Below, one piece after another: positions 1 through 6,679 of a stretch of DNA of 10,322 bases. A program made the position numbers and the translations under genes. The notes below the pieces were generated by a model, which made no database searches, was not told where the DNA came from, and worked only from the letters and a program-made list of their open reading frames with translations. Numbering within the stretch: the stretch's first letter is position 1; each line of letters opens with the position of its first letter. The stretch spans positions 1-10,322 of the forward strand of contig DHHZ01000025.1 of the NCBI GenBank assembly GCA_002403515.1, written 5' to 3'. This DNA is from Legionellales bacterium UBA4759. Lineage in GTDB: Bacteria; Pseudomonadota; Gammaproteobacteria; Legionellales; Legionellaceae.

Positions 1-1230
1 TTTTTTAGGGGTGCACTACATGAATTAACATTTGAACATTCAATTCCAGACAGTGACGTTCCATTTAATTTCGACGATTTAAGCTTCTTCCAGGAAGACG
101 CTATTATTGAAATTTATGAAGAATTAATTACCAAACTTGAAAACGCTGATGAATCGATTCGAGAGTTATTAATTCAAAACAATTCTGAGTTTTTAAAACT
201 TGCTAAAAATATCAAGAAACATCAAGAAGAAATTAAATACGAACGTGAAAAACAACTATTCAATTACAATTCTACAACAGATTTCTTCGAGCTTTTTAAG
301 CAACGTTGGCATTTATTTTTAGTCAAAACATTTGCTCAAGAACTATTGGATGATTTTAGTTACAGAAATTTTTTAGTAACGGGTGATTTACAAAATATAT
401 GGGCCTTTGAGAAGATTGTTAATCCTTTTAAGTTGTTACTGGGTAGTTTAGCATTTGTTGAATGCATATTCTTTGCTATTTCACAACTAGCAATTCGGTC
501 ATTTAAATTTTGGTCTCAACTATACCAAAAAATTTGGCAAAAAATATTATTAATTGCTCTATTTTCTTTACCTGTAATTATTCTAATATCTATATCTTCC
601 CCGTTATTATTAAATATGTTTTTCCTTGCTGATGTGATAACTGATGGTCTTGAATTACTAGCAAATCCTTTCAATCTCATTATCAAGCCACTTTCAGAAA
701 AGTGTAACTCGTCTGAAGAATTGACATTAGGTTTAGTCTTGTCTGCCGGTGTCGGTTTAGCTTTAGCCTTAAGTTATTATCATACCCTGACACTGAAAAT
801 AATACTCATGACTCTAGACATGATATATTTTTATTTACTTGGCTATTTTTTATACAATCTTTATAAAACATCACCAAGAAATTTTTTAATTAGCTTGGGT
901 AGTTATGTATCCATGTTTGCTTCAGACTTTTTTGAACACGATTATGTAGTTTCTTCGAACATATTAATTGATATCTTTCAAGATTTTATTAATATTGGTT
1001 ATTTTTGTAAACTAATTCGTATGATTACCATGGCTAACGAGTATTTGGCTGAATTATATAGAAATTTACCTCTGCCCAAAGAAAAAACAAATACAGCGTT
1101 TGTAAACATTATTAACCAAAAACATAAGACTGCTTATTTATCACATTGTTTTTTCAATACCCCCAAGGATGCCGAATTTATTTGTCCAAAGGGTTCTGAA
1201 TCAGAATTACATGTGATGGCCGTTCATTAA
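1..1230 (+). CDS. Unrecognised multi-pass membrane protein, 5'-truncated by window edge
   Basis: The frame is open from base 1 to a TAA at 1228-1230, so 409 residues are visible and the true start lies upstream. A TTG at 346 could serve as a start, but nothing favours it because the open frame continues upstream without a stop. Visible residues 1-130 are hydrophilic and rich in Glu, Lys and Asn, with a helical, coiled-coil-like stretch around residues 38-88. Hydrophobic segments follow at about 143-165, 180-211, 241-261 and 263-285, arranged as two hairpins. A mostly polar C-terminal portion of about 120 residues ends the protein. I recognise no enzymatic motif or named family. The composition (AT-rich, many Asn, Lys, Ile) and the architecture resemble orphan host-interaction proteins of Legionellales, which is inference. 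The next gene has a similar soluble-then-membrane layout, but I could not show homology. Confidence is high that it is coding, and low for any function. Confidence 0.8.
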   Translation, partial: FFRGALHELTFEHSIPDSDVPFNFDDLSFFQEDAIIEIYEELITKLENADESIRELLIQNNSEFLKLAKNIKKHQEEIKYEREKQLFNYNSTTDFFELFKQRWHLFLVKTFAQELLDDFSYRNFLVTGDLQNIWAFEKIVNPFKLLLGSLAFVECIFFAISQLAIRSFKFWSQLYQKIWQKILLIALFSLPVIILISISSPLLLNMFFLADVITDGLELLANPFNLIIKPLSEKCNSSEELTLGLVLSAGVGLALALSYYHTLTLKIILMTLDMIYFYLLGYFLYNLYKTSPRNFLISLGSYVSMFASDFFEHDYVVSSNILIDIFQDFINIGYFCKLIRMITMANEYLAELYRNLPLPKEKTNTAFVNIINQKHKTAYLSHCFFNTPKDAEFICPKGSESELHVMAVH

Positions 1231-1265
1231 AAAAATGTTGATCTTCATTTGAAGACGCAATTTAA

Positions 1266-1294
1266 TTGACTATTTTATATCTTTATGATAAATT
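1266..1294 (+). promoter_or_regulatory. Candidate sigma70-type promoter for the J-domain-like gene
   Basis: TTGACT (1266-1271, 5 of 6 to consensus) is followed after 17 bases by TAAATT (1289-1294, 4 of 6). An alternative -10, TATGAT (1284-1289, 5 of 6), would pair with a poorer -35, TTTAAT, at 1261-1266. The site sits in the only gap between the two left-hand genes, 31 bases before the ATG at 1325. The surrounding sequence is very AT-rich, so chance matches are likely. Confidence 0.45.
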
Positions 1295-1324
1295 ATTGTC
1301 CATAAATTTGCAAAGGGGTTTATC

Positions 1325-2320
1325 ATGTCAAATATTAATGATTTTATACAAGATTTAGATGCTGAAATAGTATTAGGCCTTACTGAAACACAGATTGAAG
1401 AAATGCTAAAGTCTAAAATTGGCGCGTTTTTAAATGAAACAAAATCCCCTGAATTAAAGAATACTTATCGCAATTTATCACGAAAGTTACACCCCGATCA
1501 CATCGAACTTAAAGCTTTTAAAGGTAAAAGCTATGCGCATATACCTCAACAAGTTTTAAATGAACTCTGGGCAGAGAAAAATACCCCTTGGACAACCAAA
1601 TTATATAACAAACTAGATACGGTTCGAATTAAAATAAACATTTTAGAAAGATTTCTTCTAGAATTTATCAAATTAATATATGATCAAGAGATGGCGCTTG
1701 AACAAGCGAAATCTGTCGGAGCCTCAGAAGAGGAACTTAAATTTCTTTCTAAAATTCACCAAGACGAAATTCTTAGTTTATTTGAAAAACTCAAATCTAA
1801 TTTTTCTGAACTTTATTTTTACGAAAACTATCCAAAACCCATACAAAACATTATCTTTACATTTCAAACAATTCTAAATATCGGTATTGCTGCCGCTTTA
1901 GTAATTGATATTATCATTCTAAATATAAATAATTTATTAAATGATTTTGTATCTTCATTATTGAAATCCGAGAAAAAGAATCTTGAAGAAAATTCAAGTG
2001 ATAGTGAGGAATCTTATGAAGAACCCAAGTCGCTTTTTGAATTGTATTATGCGTATGCAACCCAATTACTCAATGACATTGATACTACCCAACCCATCTA
2101 TAACCATATTCTAAAAGGTTTGTCTTTGATAATATCATTGCCTTTAATTTTGGTTTCTTACTCTATCGACACAGCACACACACTTTTAGCTCATAGCTTA
2201 ATGTCTATCAAATTGCTATCGGCAGAGCTTATGAACGCCCCATTAAGAGCTTATAATTATTTTAGCGCAACTGCACAAAAAACTAATACCCCAAAAGCTC
2301 CTATTCTCGCTATTATGTAA
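1325..2320 (+). CDS. Unrecognised membrane-associated protein with J-domain-like HPD segment
   Basis: This 331-residue protein starts at an ATG six bases after AAAGGGG (1312-1318), a good ribosome binding site. Residues 45-60 (TYRNLSRKLHPDH) match the helix II and HPD loop signature of J-domain co-chaperones, with HPD at 56-58; that motif stimulates the ATPase of Hsp70/DnaK in known J proteins. A helical region (about 95-165) follows. Hydrophobic segments lie at about 176-200 and 263-280, separated by an acidic, Ser/Glu-rich linker at 219-234. No signal peptide is evident. The rest resembles no family I know. It appears to be a single-gene unit, with a promoter-like sequence before it and a hairpin after it. 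It could be a secreted effector or a membrane-tethered co-chaperone; both are inference. The HPD could also be a chance match, since helices I and III of the J-fold are not clearly visible. Confidence 0.8.
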   Translation: MSNINDFIQDLDAEIVLGLTETQIEEMLKSKIGAFLNETKSPELKNTYRNLSRKLHPDHIELKAFKGKSYAHIPQQVLNELWAEKNTPWTTKLYNKLDTVRIKINILERFLLEFIKLIYDQEMALEQAKSVGASEEELKFLSKIHQDEILSLFEKLKSNFSELYFYENYPKPIQNIIFTFQTILNIGIAAALVIDIIILNINNLLNDFVSSLLKSEKKNLEENSSDSEESYEEPKSLFELYYAYATQLLNDIDTTQPIYNHILKGLSLIISLPLILVSYSIDTAHTLLAHSLMSIKLLSAELMNAPLRAYNYFSATAQKTNTPKAPILAIM

Positions 2321-2335
2321 ATAGTTTAATCTGGG

Positions 2336-2368
2336 AATGATGGATTATTAATAATGGTCCATCATTTT
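2336..2368 (+). terminator. Hairpin terminator after the J-domain-like gene
   Basis: A perfect 9-bp inverted repeat (AATGATGGA at 2336-2344, TCCATCATT at 2358-2366) encloses a 13-base loop that itself contains the palindrome TTATTAATAA. The right arm runs into TTTT at 2365-2368. It lies 15 bases after the TAA of the upstream gene. The stem is AT-rich and the T tract short, so termination may be weak. Confidence 0.5.
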
Positions 2369-2377
2369 ACCTTCACT

Positions 2378-2420
2378 CCAAAATCTCCTGTCCCCATTGA
2401 TTTGCCAAAATCACCAAAAT
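2378..2420. repeat. Three CCAAAAT copies in the mdc leader
   Basis: CCAAAAT occurs at 2378-2384, 2405-2411 and 2414-2420. The first two extend to CCAAAATC and start 27 bases apart; the last two start 9 bases apart. All lie upstream of the candidate mdc promoter, where an activator could bind. The sequence is short and AT-rich, so function is unproven. Confidence 0.3.
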
Positions 2421-2439
2421 AGATAATACTGAGAAAACA

Positions 2440-2468
2440 TTCAAAAGCTTTAAAGATATTCAGATAAT
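2440..2468 (+). promoter_or_regulatory. Candidate promoter of the malonate decarboxylase operon
   Basis: TTCAAA (2440-2445, 4 of 6 to -35 consensus) and GATAAT (2463-2468, 5 of 6 to -10 consensus) are separated by 17 bases, about 32 bases before the mdcA ATG. The palindrome AAAGCTTT lies just after the -35 element. A second GATAAT at 2422-2427 has only poorly spaced partners (TTGATT at 2397 with a 19-base spacer). An upstream terminator-like hairpin and a 180-base gap support transcription starting here. Confidence 0.4.
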
Positions 2469-2500
2469 CTCATACTCATTTCCCAACAAGCTGAGGATTT

Positions 2501-4147
2501 ATGGAGTGGAATACTAAGCTCAAGGACTATAAGAGCAGGCTGGTTCAAATCAAACCTTATTTAGAACTGGGAAAAGTAGTTTCAACTAAAAACATTATCC
2601 CGTTACTTGAGGCTGTCATTAAGCCCCACGATATTGTATGTATTGAAGGCGATAATCAAAAACAAGCTGATTTTCTTGCACGCAGTTTATGTCAAGTCAA
2701 CCCCAAAAAAATATATGGCTTACATATGGTGCAATCTTCAATTGCCTTACCCGAACATTTAGATATTTTTGAACGCAAAATTGCTGAATATGTTGATTTT
2801 GCCTTTTCAGGGCCGCAATCAACTCGTTTAGCAATCATGATTCAAAAAAAACAAATCAAAGTGGGAAATATTCATACCTATAATGAACTTTATGCAAGAT
2901 ATGTGATGGATTTAATCCCTAATGTTGCATTAATATCGGCAGAAAAAGCTGATCATCAAGGTAATTTATACACTGGTGCCAATACTGAAGAAACTTCCAG
3001 CATTGTAGAGGCTGTTTCTTTTAAAAATGGTGTAGTTATTGCTCAAGTAAATGAGCTGGTGGAAGAATTACCACGAATTGATATCCCTGGTGGTTGGGTA
3101 GATGCTGTAGTCAAAGCCCCAACGCCTGCTTACATTGAACCCTTATTCACAAGGGACCCCGCATTAATTGATGAAGTAAAAATTTTAATGGCCATGATGG
3201 TCATCAAAGGCATATATGAACCTTATCAAGTTAATCGCCTCAATCACGGTATAGGTTTTAATACCTGCGCAATAGAGCTAATTCTTCCTACTTACGCCCA
3301 ATCACTTGGTTTAAAAGGAAAGATTTGTAAACATTGGATGGTTAACCCATTACCGACATTAATACCAGCGATTGAAGCAGGTTTTGTGGAATCTATTTTT
3401 TGCGTAGGTGGTGAAGTGGGCATGAATGATTATGTACGAGCAAGAAAAGACGTATTCTTTACTGGCCGCGATGGCTCGCTTCGCTCCAACCGCTTATATG
3501 GGCAATTGGCCGGCCATTATGCATGCGATGTTTTCATTGGTGCAACGCTTCAAATGGATGCGCAGGGCAACAGTTCTACAGCGACCAAAGGCAGGATTGC
3601 AGGTTTTGGCGGGGCCCCCAATATGGGTTGCCTTCCCAATGGAAGAAGGCACTCCTCCTATGCGTGGCTTAAAGCCGGCCAAGAAAAAAATTCACACCAG
3701 CCCATGGAAATGCCTCGTGGTCGAAAATTGGTTATCCAAGTGGTAGAAACATTTCAAAGTGCGGGTAAGCCAACTTTTGTCGAACGACTGGATGCATGGG
3801 ATTTACAAAAAGAAATGCATGCTGATTTACCACCGATTATGATTTATGGTGATGATATTTCTCATATTGTTACCGAAGAAGGCATTGCCAATCTTTTACT
3901 ATGCAAAAATTTAGAAGAACGAGAACATGCTATTCGAGGTGTATCTGGCTTTACCCCGATGGGATTAAAGCGAGATCAAAGTAAAGTTGATGAATTACGT
4001 AGTAAAGGAATTATTCAAAGACCTGAAGATTTAAAAATTTCATTAAAAGAAGCCGATCGTGATTTACTAGCAGCACAAACAATACATGATTTGGTAGAAA
4101 TTTCTCAGGGACTTTACTGCCCACCCAATAAATTTAGGAATTGGTAG
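2501..4147 (+). CDS. mdcA: Malonate decarboxylase alpha subunit (malonyl/acetyl carrier-protein transferase)
   Basis: MdcA is the CoA-transferase-like subunit of the soluble, biotin-independent malonate decarboxylase. It swaps malonate for the acetyl group on the carrier-protein thiol, giving malonyl-carrier and free acetate. The 548-residue length is full for the family. Strong family blocks include IEGDNQKQADFLARSL near the N-terminus, LPEHLDIFERKIAEYVDFAFSG, HQGNLYTGANTEE, LFTRDPALIDEV, LNHGIGFNTCAIEL, DVFFTGRDGSLRSNR and GFGGAPNMG. Glu305 in the GGEVGM segment is a candidate for the glutamate of CoA-transferase-type active sites, though I infer this from the motif. The ATG at 2501 follows GAGG (2493-2496) with short spacing, and the N-terminus aligns with family members, so the start is reasonable. 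It opens the operon; the next gene begins 8 bases after its TAG. No frameshift or loss of a conserved block is seen. Confidence 0.97.
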   Translation: MEWNTKLKDYKSRLVQIKPYLELGKVVSTKNIIPLLEAVIKPHDIVCIEGDNQKQADFLARSLCQVNPKKIYGLHMVQSSIALPEHLDIFERKIAEYVDFAFSGPQSTRLAIMIQKKQIKVGNIHTYNELYARYVMDLIPNVALISAEKADHQGNLYTGANTEETSSIVEAVSFKNGVVIAQVNELVEELPRIDIPGGWVDAVVKAPTPAYIEPLFTRDPALIDEVKILMAMMVIKGIYEPYQVNRLNHGIGFNTCAIELILPTYAQSLGLKGKICKHWMVNPLPTLIPAIEAGFVESIFCVGGEVGMNDYVRARKDVFFTGRDGSLRSNRLYGQLAGHYACDVFIGATLQMDAQGNSSTATKGRIAGFGGAPNMGCLPNGRRHSSYAWLKAGQEKNSHQPMEMPRGRKLVIQVVETFQSAGKPTFVERLDAWDLQKEMHADLPPIMIYGDDISHIVTEEGIANLLLCKNLEEREHAIRGVSGFTPMGLKRDQSKVDELRSKGIIQRPEDLKISLKEADRDLLAAQTIHDLVEISQGLYCPPNKFRNW

Positions 4148-4155
4148 GATAGTCT

Positions 4156-5349
4156 ATGGATATTTATGAGTACACGTTTAAACCGAGTAAAGCTTTAAAA
4201 AAGGCATCTACAACTAAAGTCGGTGTAGCAGGCTCTGGCAATCTTGAAATCATCATTAAACCCCATCAAAACAACGAAGAAACAAAAATTGTGGTCAACA
4301 CAAGCATTACTGGTTTTAAAACCACCTGGGATGAGTTAATCAAACGTTTTGTTCATGATAACGACTATAAAGGTTTACATATAACCTTAAATGATGCCGG
4401 GGCCACACCGCCGGTTGTGGCACTTCGTCTTCGACAAGCTTTAGACACTTATCAAAGTGGTTATCATCAAAAAACCTACTATATCGAAGCCAATGCGCGC
4501 AATAGAATATATTCACTGGTAGATGAAAATAGTTTTCAAGAGTTTTTATTAGACCAGGATACTCCAAGCCCTACCCTACCCCAATTAAATATTCAAATCG
4601 AAAGTGATGACGGCATTATCATTGGAACTGGAAAATTCTCAGGTACCAAAGTTGCTGTTGCCTCACAACAAAAAGATTATATTGGTGGATCAGTGGGGGA
4701 AGTACATGGTGCAAAAATTGATGGTCTAATCAAATATGCCATCAAACAAAAATTACAAGCAATCGTATTTTTAATTGATAGTGGCGGAGTTCGTTTGCAA
4801 GAAGCCAATATTGGTGAGATAGAAATATCTGAGATTATTCGTTCTATTTTAGATGCACGCTCGGCGGGAATAAAAACCATTGGGGTTATTTGTGGCAATA
4901 ATGGTGCATTTGGTGGAATCGGTATTATCAGTGGCACATTAGATTACATAATTATTAATCAAAGCGCACGTATAGGAATTTCTGGCGCAGAAGTCATTGA
5001 AGCTGTGAAAGGTGCCGAGGTTTTAGATAGTAAAGATAGACCTTTGGTTTGGCGAATTTATGGCGGTAGAACCCGATACTTACAAGGCGCAGTTCAAGCC
5101 TATACCACCAATAAAATTGAGCATATTCGTGAAGCAATCATTCAAGCATTACAAACTGATATGCCCGGATTGGATTTAAACACTCTATTAGCAGAACATC
5201 AACAATTACAAAAACGCATAACAATTACACAAGGTCATCATGAAGAAGGTGAGTGGCTAAAGGTTCACGAACCTAAACTCCATGAGCAAGAGCCCTTCAA
5301 TTGCTCAGATGCTTTATTTATGACCTTAGCCAAGAAAAGGAGCCAATAA
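4156..5349 (+). CDS. mdcC-mdcD: Fused malonate decarboxylase carrier protein (delta) and beta subunit
   Basis: One uninterrupted 397-residue frame carries two normally separate subunits. Residues 1 to about 100 are MdcC, the acyl carrier protein: GVAGSGNLEIIIKP at 23-36 is the prosthetic-group site, with Ser27 the expected attachment point for phosphoribosyl-dephospho-CoA, and NDAGATPPVVALRLRQAL at 79-96 is the family C-terminal block. Residues from about 106 to 397 are MdcD, the carboxyltransferase-fold beta subunit that acts with MdcE to decarboxylate malonyl-carrier. Its markers are GGSVGEVHGAKI (177-188), DSGGVRLQEANIG (208-220), NGAFGGIGIISG (249-260), ARIGISGAEVIE (271-282) and DSKDRPLVWR (291-300). 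Both halves have normal lengths and the join is only a few residues (about 100-106), so no long linker was added. AGGA (4146-4149), overlapping the mdcA stop, is the ribosome binding site. The stop overlaps the mdcE start by one base (TAATG). Families are certain; the fusion being real rather than a sequencing error is likely. Confidence 0.93.
   Translation: MDIYEYTFKPSKALKKASTTKVGVAGSGNLEIIIKPHQNNEETKIVVNTSITGFKTTWDELIKRFVHDNDYKGLHITLNDAGATPPVVALRLRQALDTYQSGYHQKTYYIEANARNRIYSLVDENSFQEFLLDQDTPSPTLPQLNIQIESDDGIIIGTGKFSGTKVAVASQQKDYIGGSVGEVHGAKIDGLIKYAIKQKLQAIVFLIDSGGVRLQEANIGEIEISEIIRSILDARSAGIKTIGVICGNNGAFGGIGIISGTLDYIIINQSARIGISGAEVIEAVKGAEVLDSKDRPLVWRIYGGRTRYLQGAVQAYTTNKIEHIREAIIQALQTDMPGLDLNTLLAEHQQLQKRITITQGHHEEGEWLKVHEPKLHEQEPFNCSDALFMTLAKKRSQ
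5337..5342 (+). promoter_or_regulatory. Ribosome binding site fixing the mdcE start
   Basis: AAGGAG lies six bases before the ATG at 5349. This favours 5349 over the in-frame ATG at 5301, which lies inside mdcD, has no such site and would add 16 residues not expected in MdcE. Confidence 0.85.
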
Positions 5350-6065
5350 TGCCAACGGAAACATTAAAGCTCGAATACCTTTTGCAAAATATTTTTACCA
5401 AATCTGAAACAAAAATTGTCAAAAATGTGGTTTTTGGCACAGGCTATATTAAAGATGTAAAATTCAATATTTTAGGTACTGTAGAGAATACCAATTTTGG
5501 TGTAGATGAAGCCATTGAAATGGCTAAACATATTTTAGAACTGCTACAAACCAACAATCATGCACCCATTATTTTACTCACCAATGTTATTGGTCAAAAA
5601 CTTTCTGTTCGCGATGAGTGGTTGGGAATGTATGCATATTATGGCCACTTATTAAAATGTCTCCATCTGGCTAGAAAAAATGGCAATAAAATCATTTCTC
5701 TCATTTATAACGAAGCCATTGGCGGTAGTTTTATTGCTTTTGGAATGATGGCTGATCGCATATTTTCTTTAAAAGATACCCAGCTTGCCGTCATGTGGTT
5801 AGAGGGAATGGCAAAAGTGACCAAGATAGACATCAATGTATTGCGTGAAATTAGCAAAACCTCACCAGTTTTTGCGCCTGGCGTTGAAAATTTCAAAAAG
5901 TTAGGTGGTATCCATGAGGTTTTAACTTTAGAAGAAGTTCCCCAACAGTTACTTACCTCTCTTGAAGAAAAAAATATTCACCTTGATAATCGTGCGCAAT
6001 TGGGTAAAAAATATGGTGGTCGACAGTTGGCTTATGATCTTATCCAAACGATTGAAAAATTATGA
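5349..6065 (+). CDS. mdcE: Malonate decarboxylase gamma subunit
   Basis: MdcE pairs with MdcD to form the crotonase-fold decarboxylase that converts malonyl-carrier to acetyl-carrier plus CO2. Starting at 5349 the protein has 238 residues, the usual size. Family blocks are ILGTVENTNFGVDEAIEMA (41-59), IGQKLSVRDEWLGM (81-94, the GQ..S.RDE signature), a glycine-bearing NEAIGGSFIAFGMMADRI (121-138), LEGMAKVTK (151-159) and TSPVFAPGVENF (171-182). The first base of its ATG is the last base of the mdcC-mdcD stop, so the two subunits are likely translated in coupled, matched amounts. Its own TGA overlaps the mdcG ATG (ATGA). The residues before GQ are Asn-Val-Ile rather than the Asp-Thr-Ser type I recall from Pseudomonas-like MdcE; this is likely ordinary divergence. 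Confidence 0.95.
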   Translation: MPTETLKLEYLLQNIFTKSETKIVKNVVFGTGYIKDVKFNILGTVENTNFGVDEAIEMAKHILELLQTNNHAPIILLTNVIGQKLSVRDEWLGMYAYYGHLLKCLHLARKNGNKIISLIYNEAIGGSFIAFGMMADRIFSLKDTQLAVMWLEGMAKVTKIDINVLREISKTSPVFAPGVENFKKLGGIHEVLTLEEVPQQLLTSLEEKNIHLDNRAQLGKKYGGRQLAYDLIQTIEKL

Positions 6066-6679
6066 ACTACGCGCGTCATACCTTGTGTTTTATTTATCCC
6101 AATTCCCTCCCTCTTTCCAATCATACAAAAGAAGAACTCGATTTATTAGATTTTTGGTTAAGACACCGCTACCCTCTTATTGTAACGCGCCAACCTGAAA
6201 AAATTCATCAGGAAGATATTCATTTGGCTTTACCTTTTTTTGATAATGACCAAATGAAAAAAATACGTCTTGGATTTTTATTCTCAAAAACTGCCATACA
6301 ATCATCGAAGGAATTGCCCATACTCGAAGAACTTTTTCCTCATGTTCAATTGGATTTTGAAATAAGAGTTTATGGTTCTTATTGTTGGGAATACCTGACA
6401 GGCCAAAGCTACATCAATCAAAGCTCTGATCTTGATTTACAAATTATTTATCACAACGAGAGCTTATCGGCATTGAAATTACTTCATCAGCAATTATCCG
6501 AAGGATTAAATTCCATAGCTCTAGATGGAGAGGTTCGTTTCCCCAATTTGGGTGACTGTGCATGGCTTGAATTAATCCAAGAGGATTTTAGCCCAAGTGT
6601 TTTAATAAAGTGTCAGCAGCATGTCACACTCATCAAAAGGAGGGATTTGTATGCAAAATTTCCAACACTCCATTACTGA
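6062..6679 (+). CDS. mdcG: Malonate decarboxylase holo-carrier synthase (phosphoribosyl-dephospho-CoA transferase)
   Basis: MdcG attaches the 2'-(5''-phosphoribosyl)-3'-dephospho-CoA group from the MdcB product to the serine of the carrier (here Ser27 of the fused protein), releasing pyrophosphate. The 205-residue length is typical. The nucleotidyltransferase-fold core is visible as VYGSYCWEYLTGQSYINQSS (103-122) followed by DLDL (123-126). Asp123 and Asp125 are the expected metal-binding, catalytic aspartates of the GS...W..LTG...SDLDL signature. The N-terminal part (VTRQ near residue 41) also fits the family. It starts at an ATGA overlap with mdcE and has no clear ribosome binding site of its own, which suggests translational coupling. 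Its last 29 bases overlap the start of mdcB in another frame. Confidence 0.93.
   Translation: MNYARHTLCFIYPNSLPLSNHTKEELDLLDFWLRHRYPLIVTRQPEKIHQEDIHLALPFFDNDQMKKIRLGFLFSKTAIQSSKELPILEELFPHVQLDFEIRVYGSYCWEYLTGQSYINQSSDLDLQIIYHNESLSALKLLHQQLSEGLNSIALDGEVRFPNLGDCAWLELIQEDFSPSVLIKCQQHVTLIKRRDLYAKFPTLHY
6637..6643 (+). promoter_or_regulatory. Strong ribosome binding site inside mdcG fixing the mdcB start
   Basis: AAGGAGG lies seven bases before the ATG at 6651. This favours 6651 over the in-frame ATG at 6621, which would place this purine-rich site inside the coding region. The site lies within the last 50 bases of mdcG. Confidence 0.85.

Noticed and set aside
1242..1255. Small hairpin TCTTC-ATTT-GAAGA after the first gene as a terminator
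   Set aside because: The stem has only five pairs and no T tract follows, so it is not a convincing terminator.
3426..3746. 106-residue plus-strand open frame, and an antisense frame at 3494-3682, inside mdcA
   Set aside because: Both overlap the conserved centre of mdcA in other frames, have no ribosome binding site of note and resemble no family.
5301..5348. Upstream ATG as the mdcE start
   Set aside because: It would extend mdcE 16 residues into mdcD without a ribosome site, whereas the ATG at 5349 has AAGGAG at ideal spacing.
5962..6198. 78-residue open frame across the mdcE/mdcG junction
   Set aside because: It overlaps the end of mdcE and the start of mdcG, both of which have clear family motifs.
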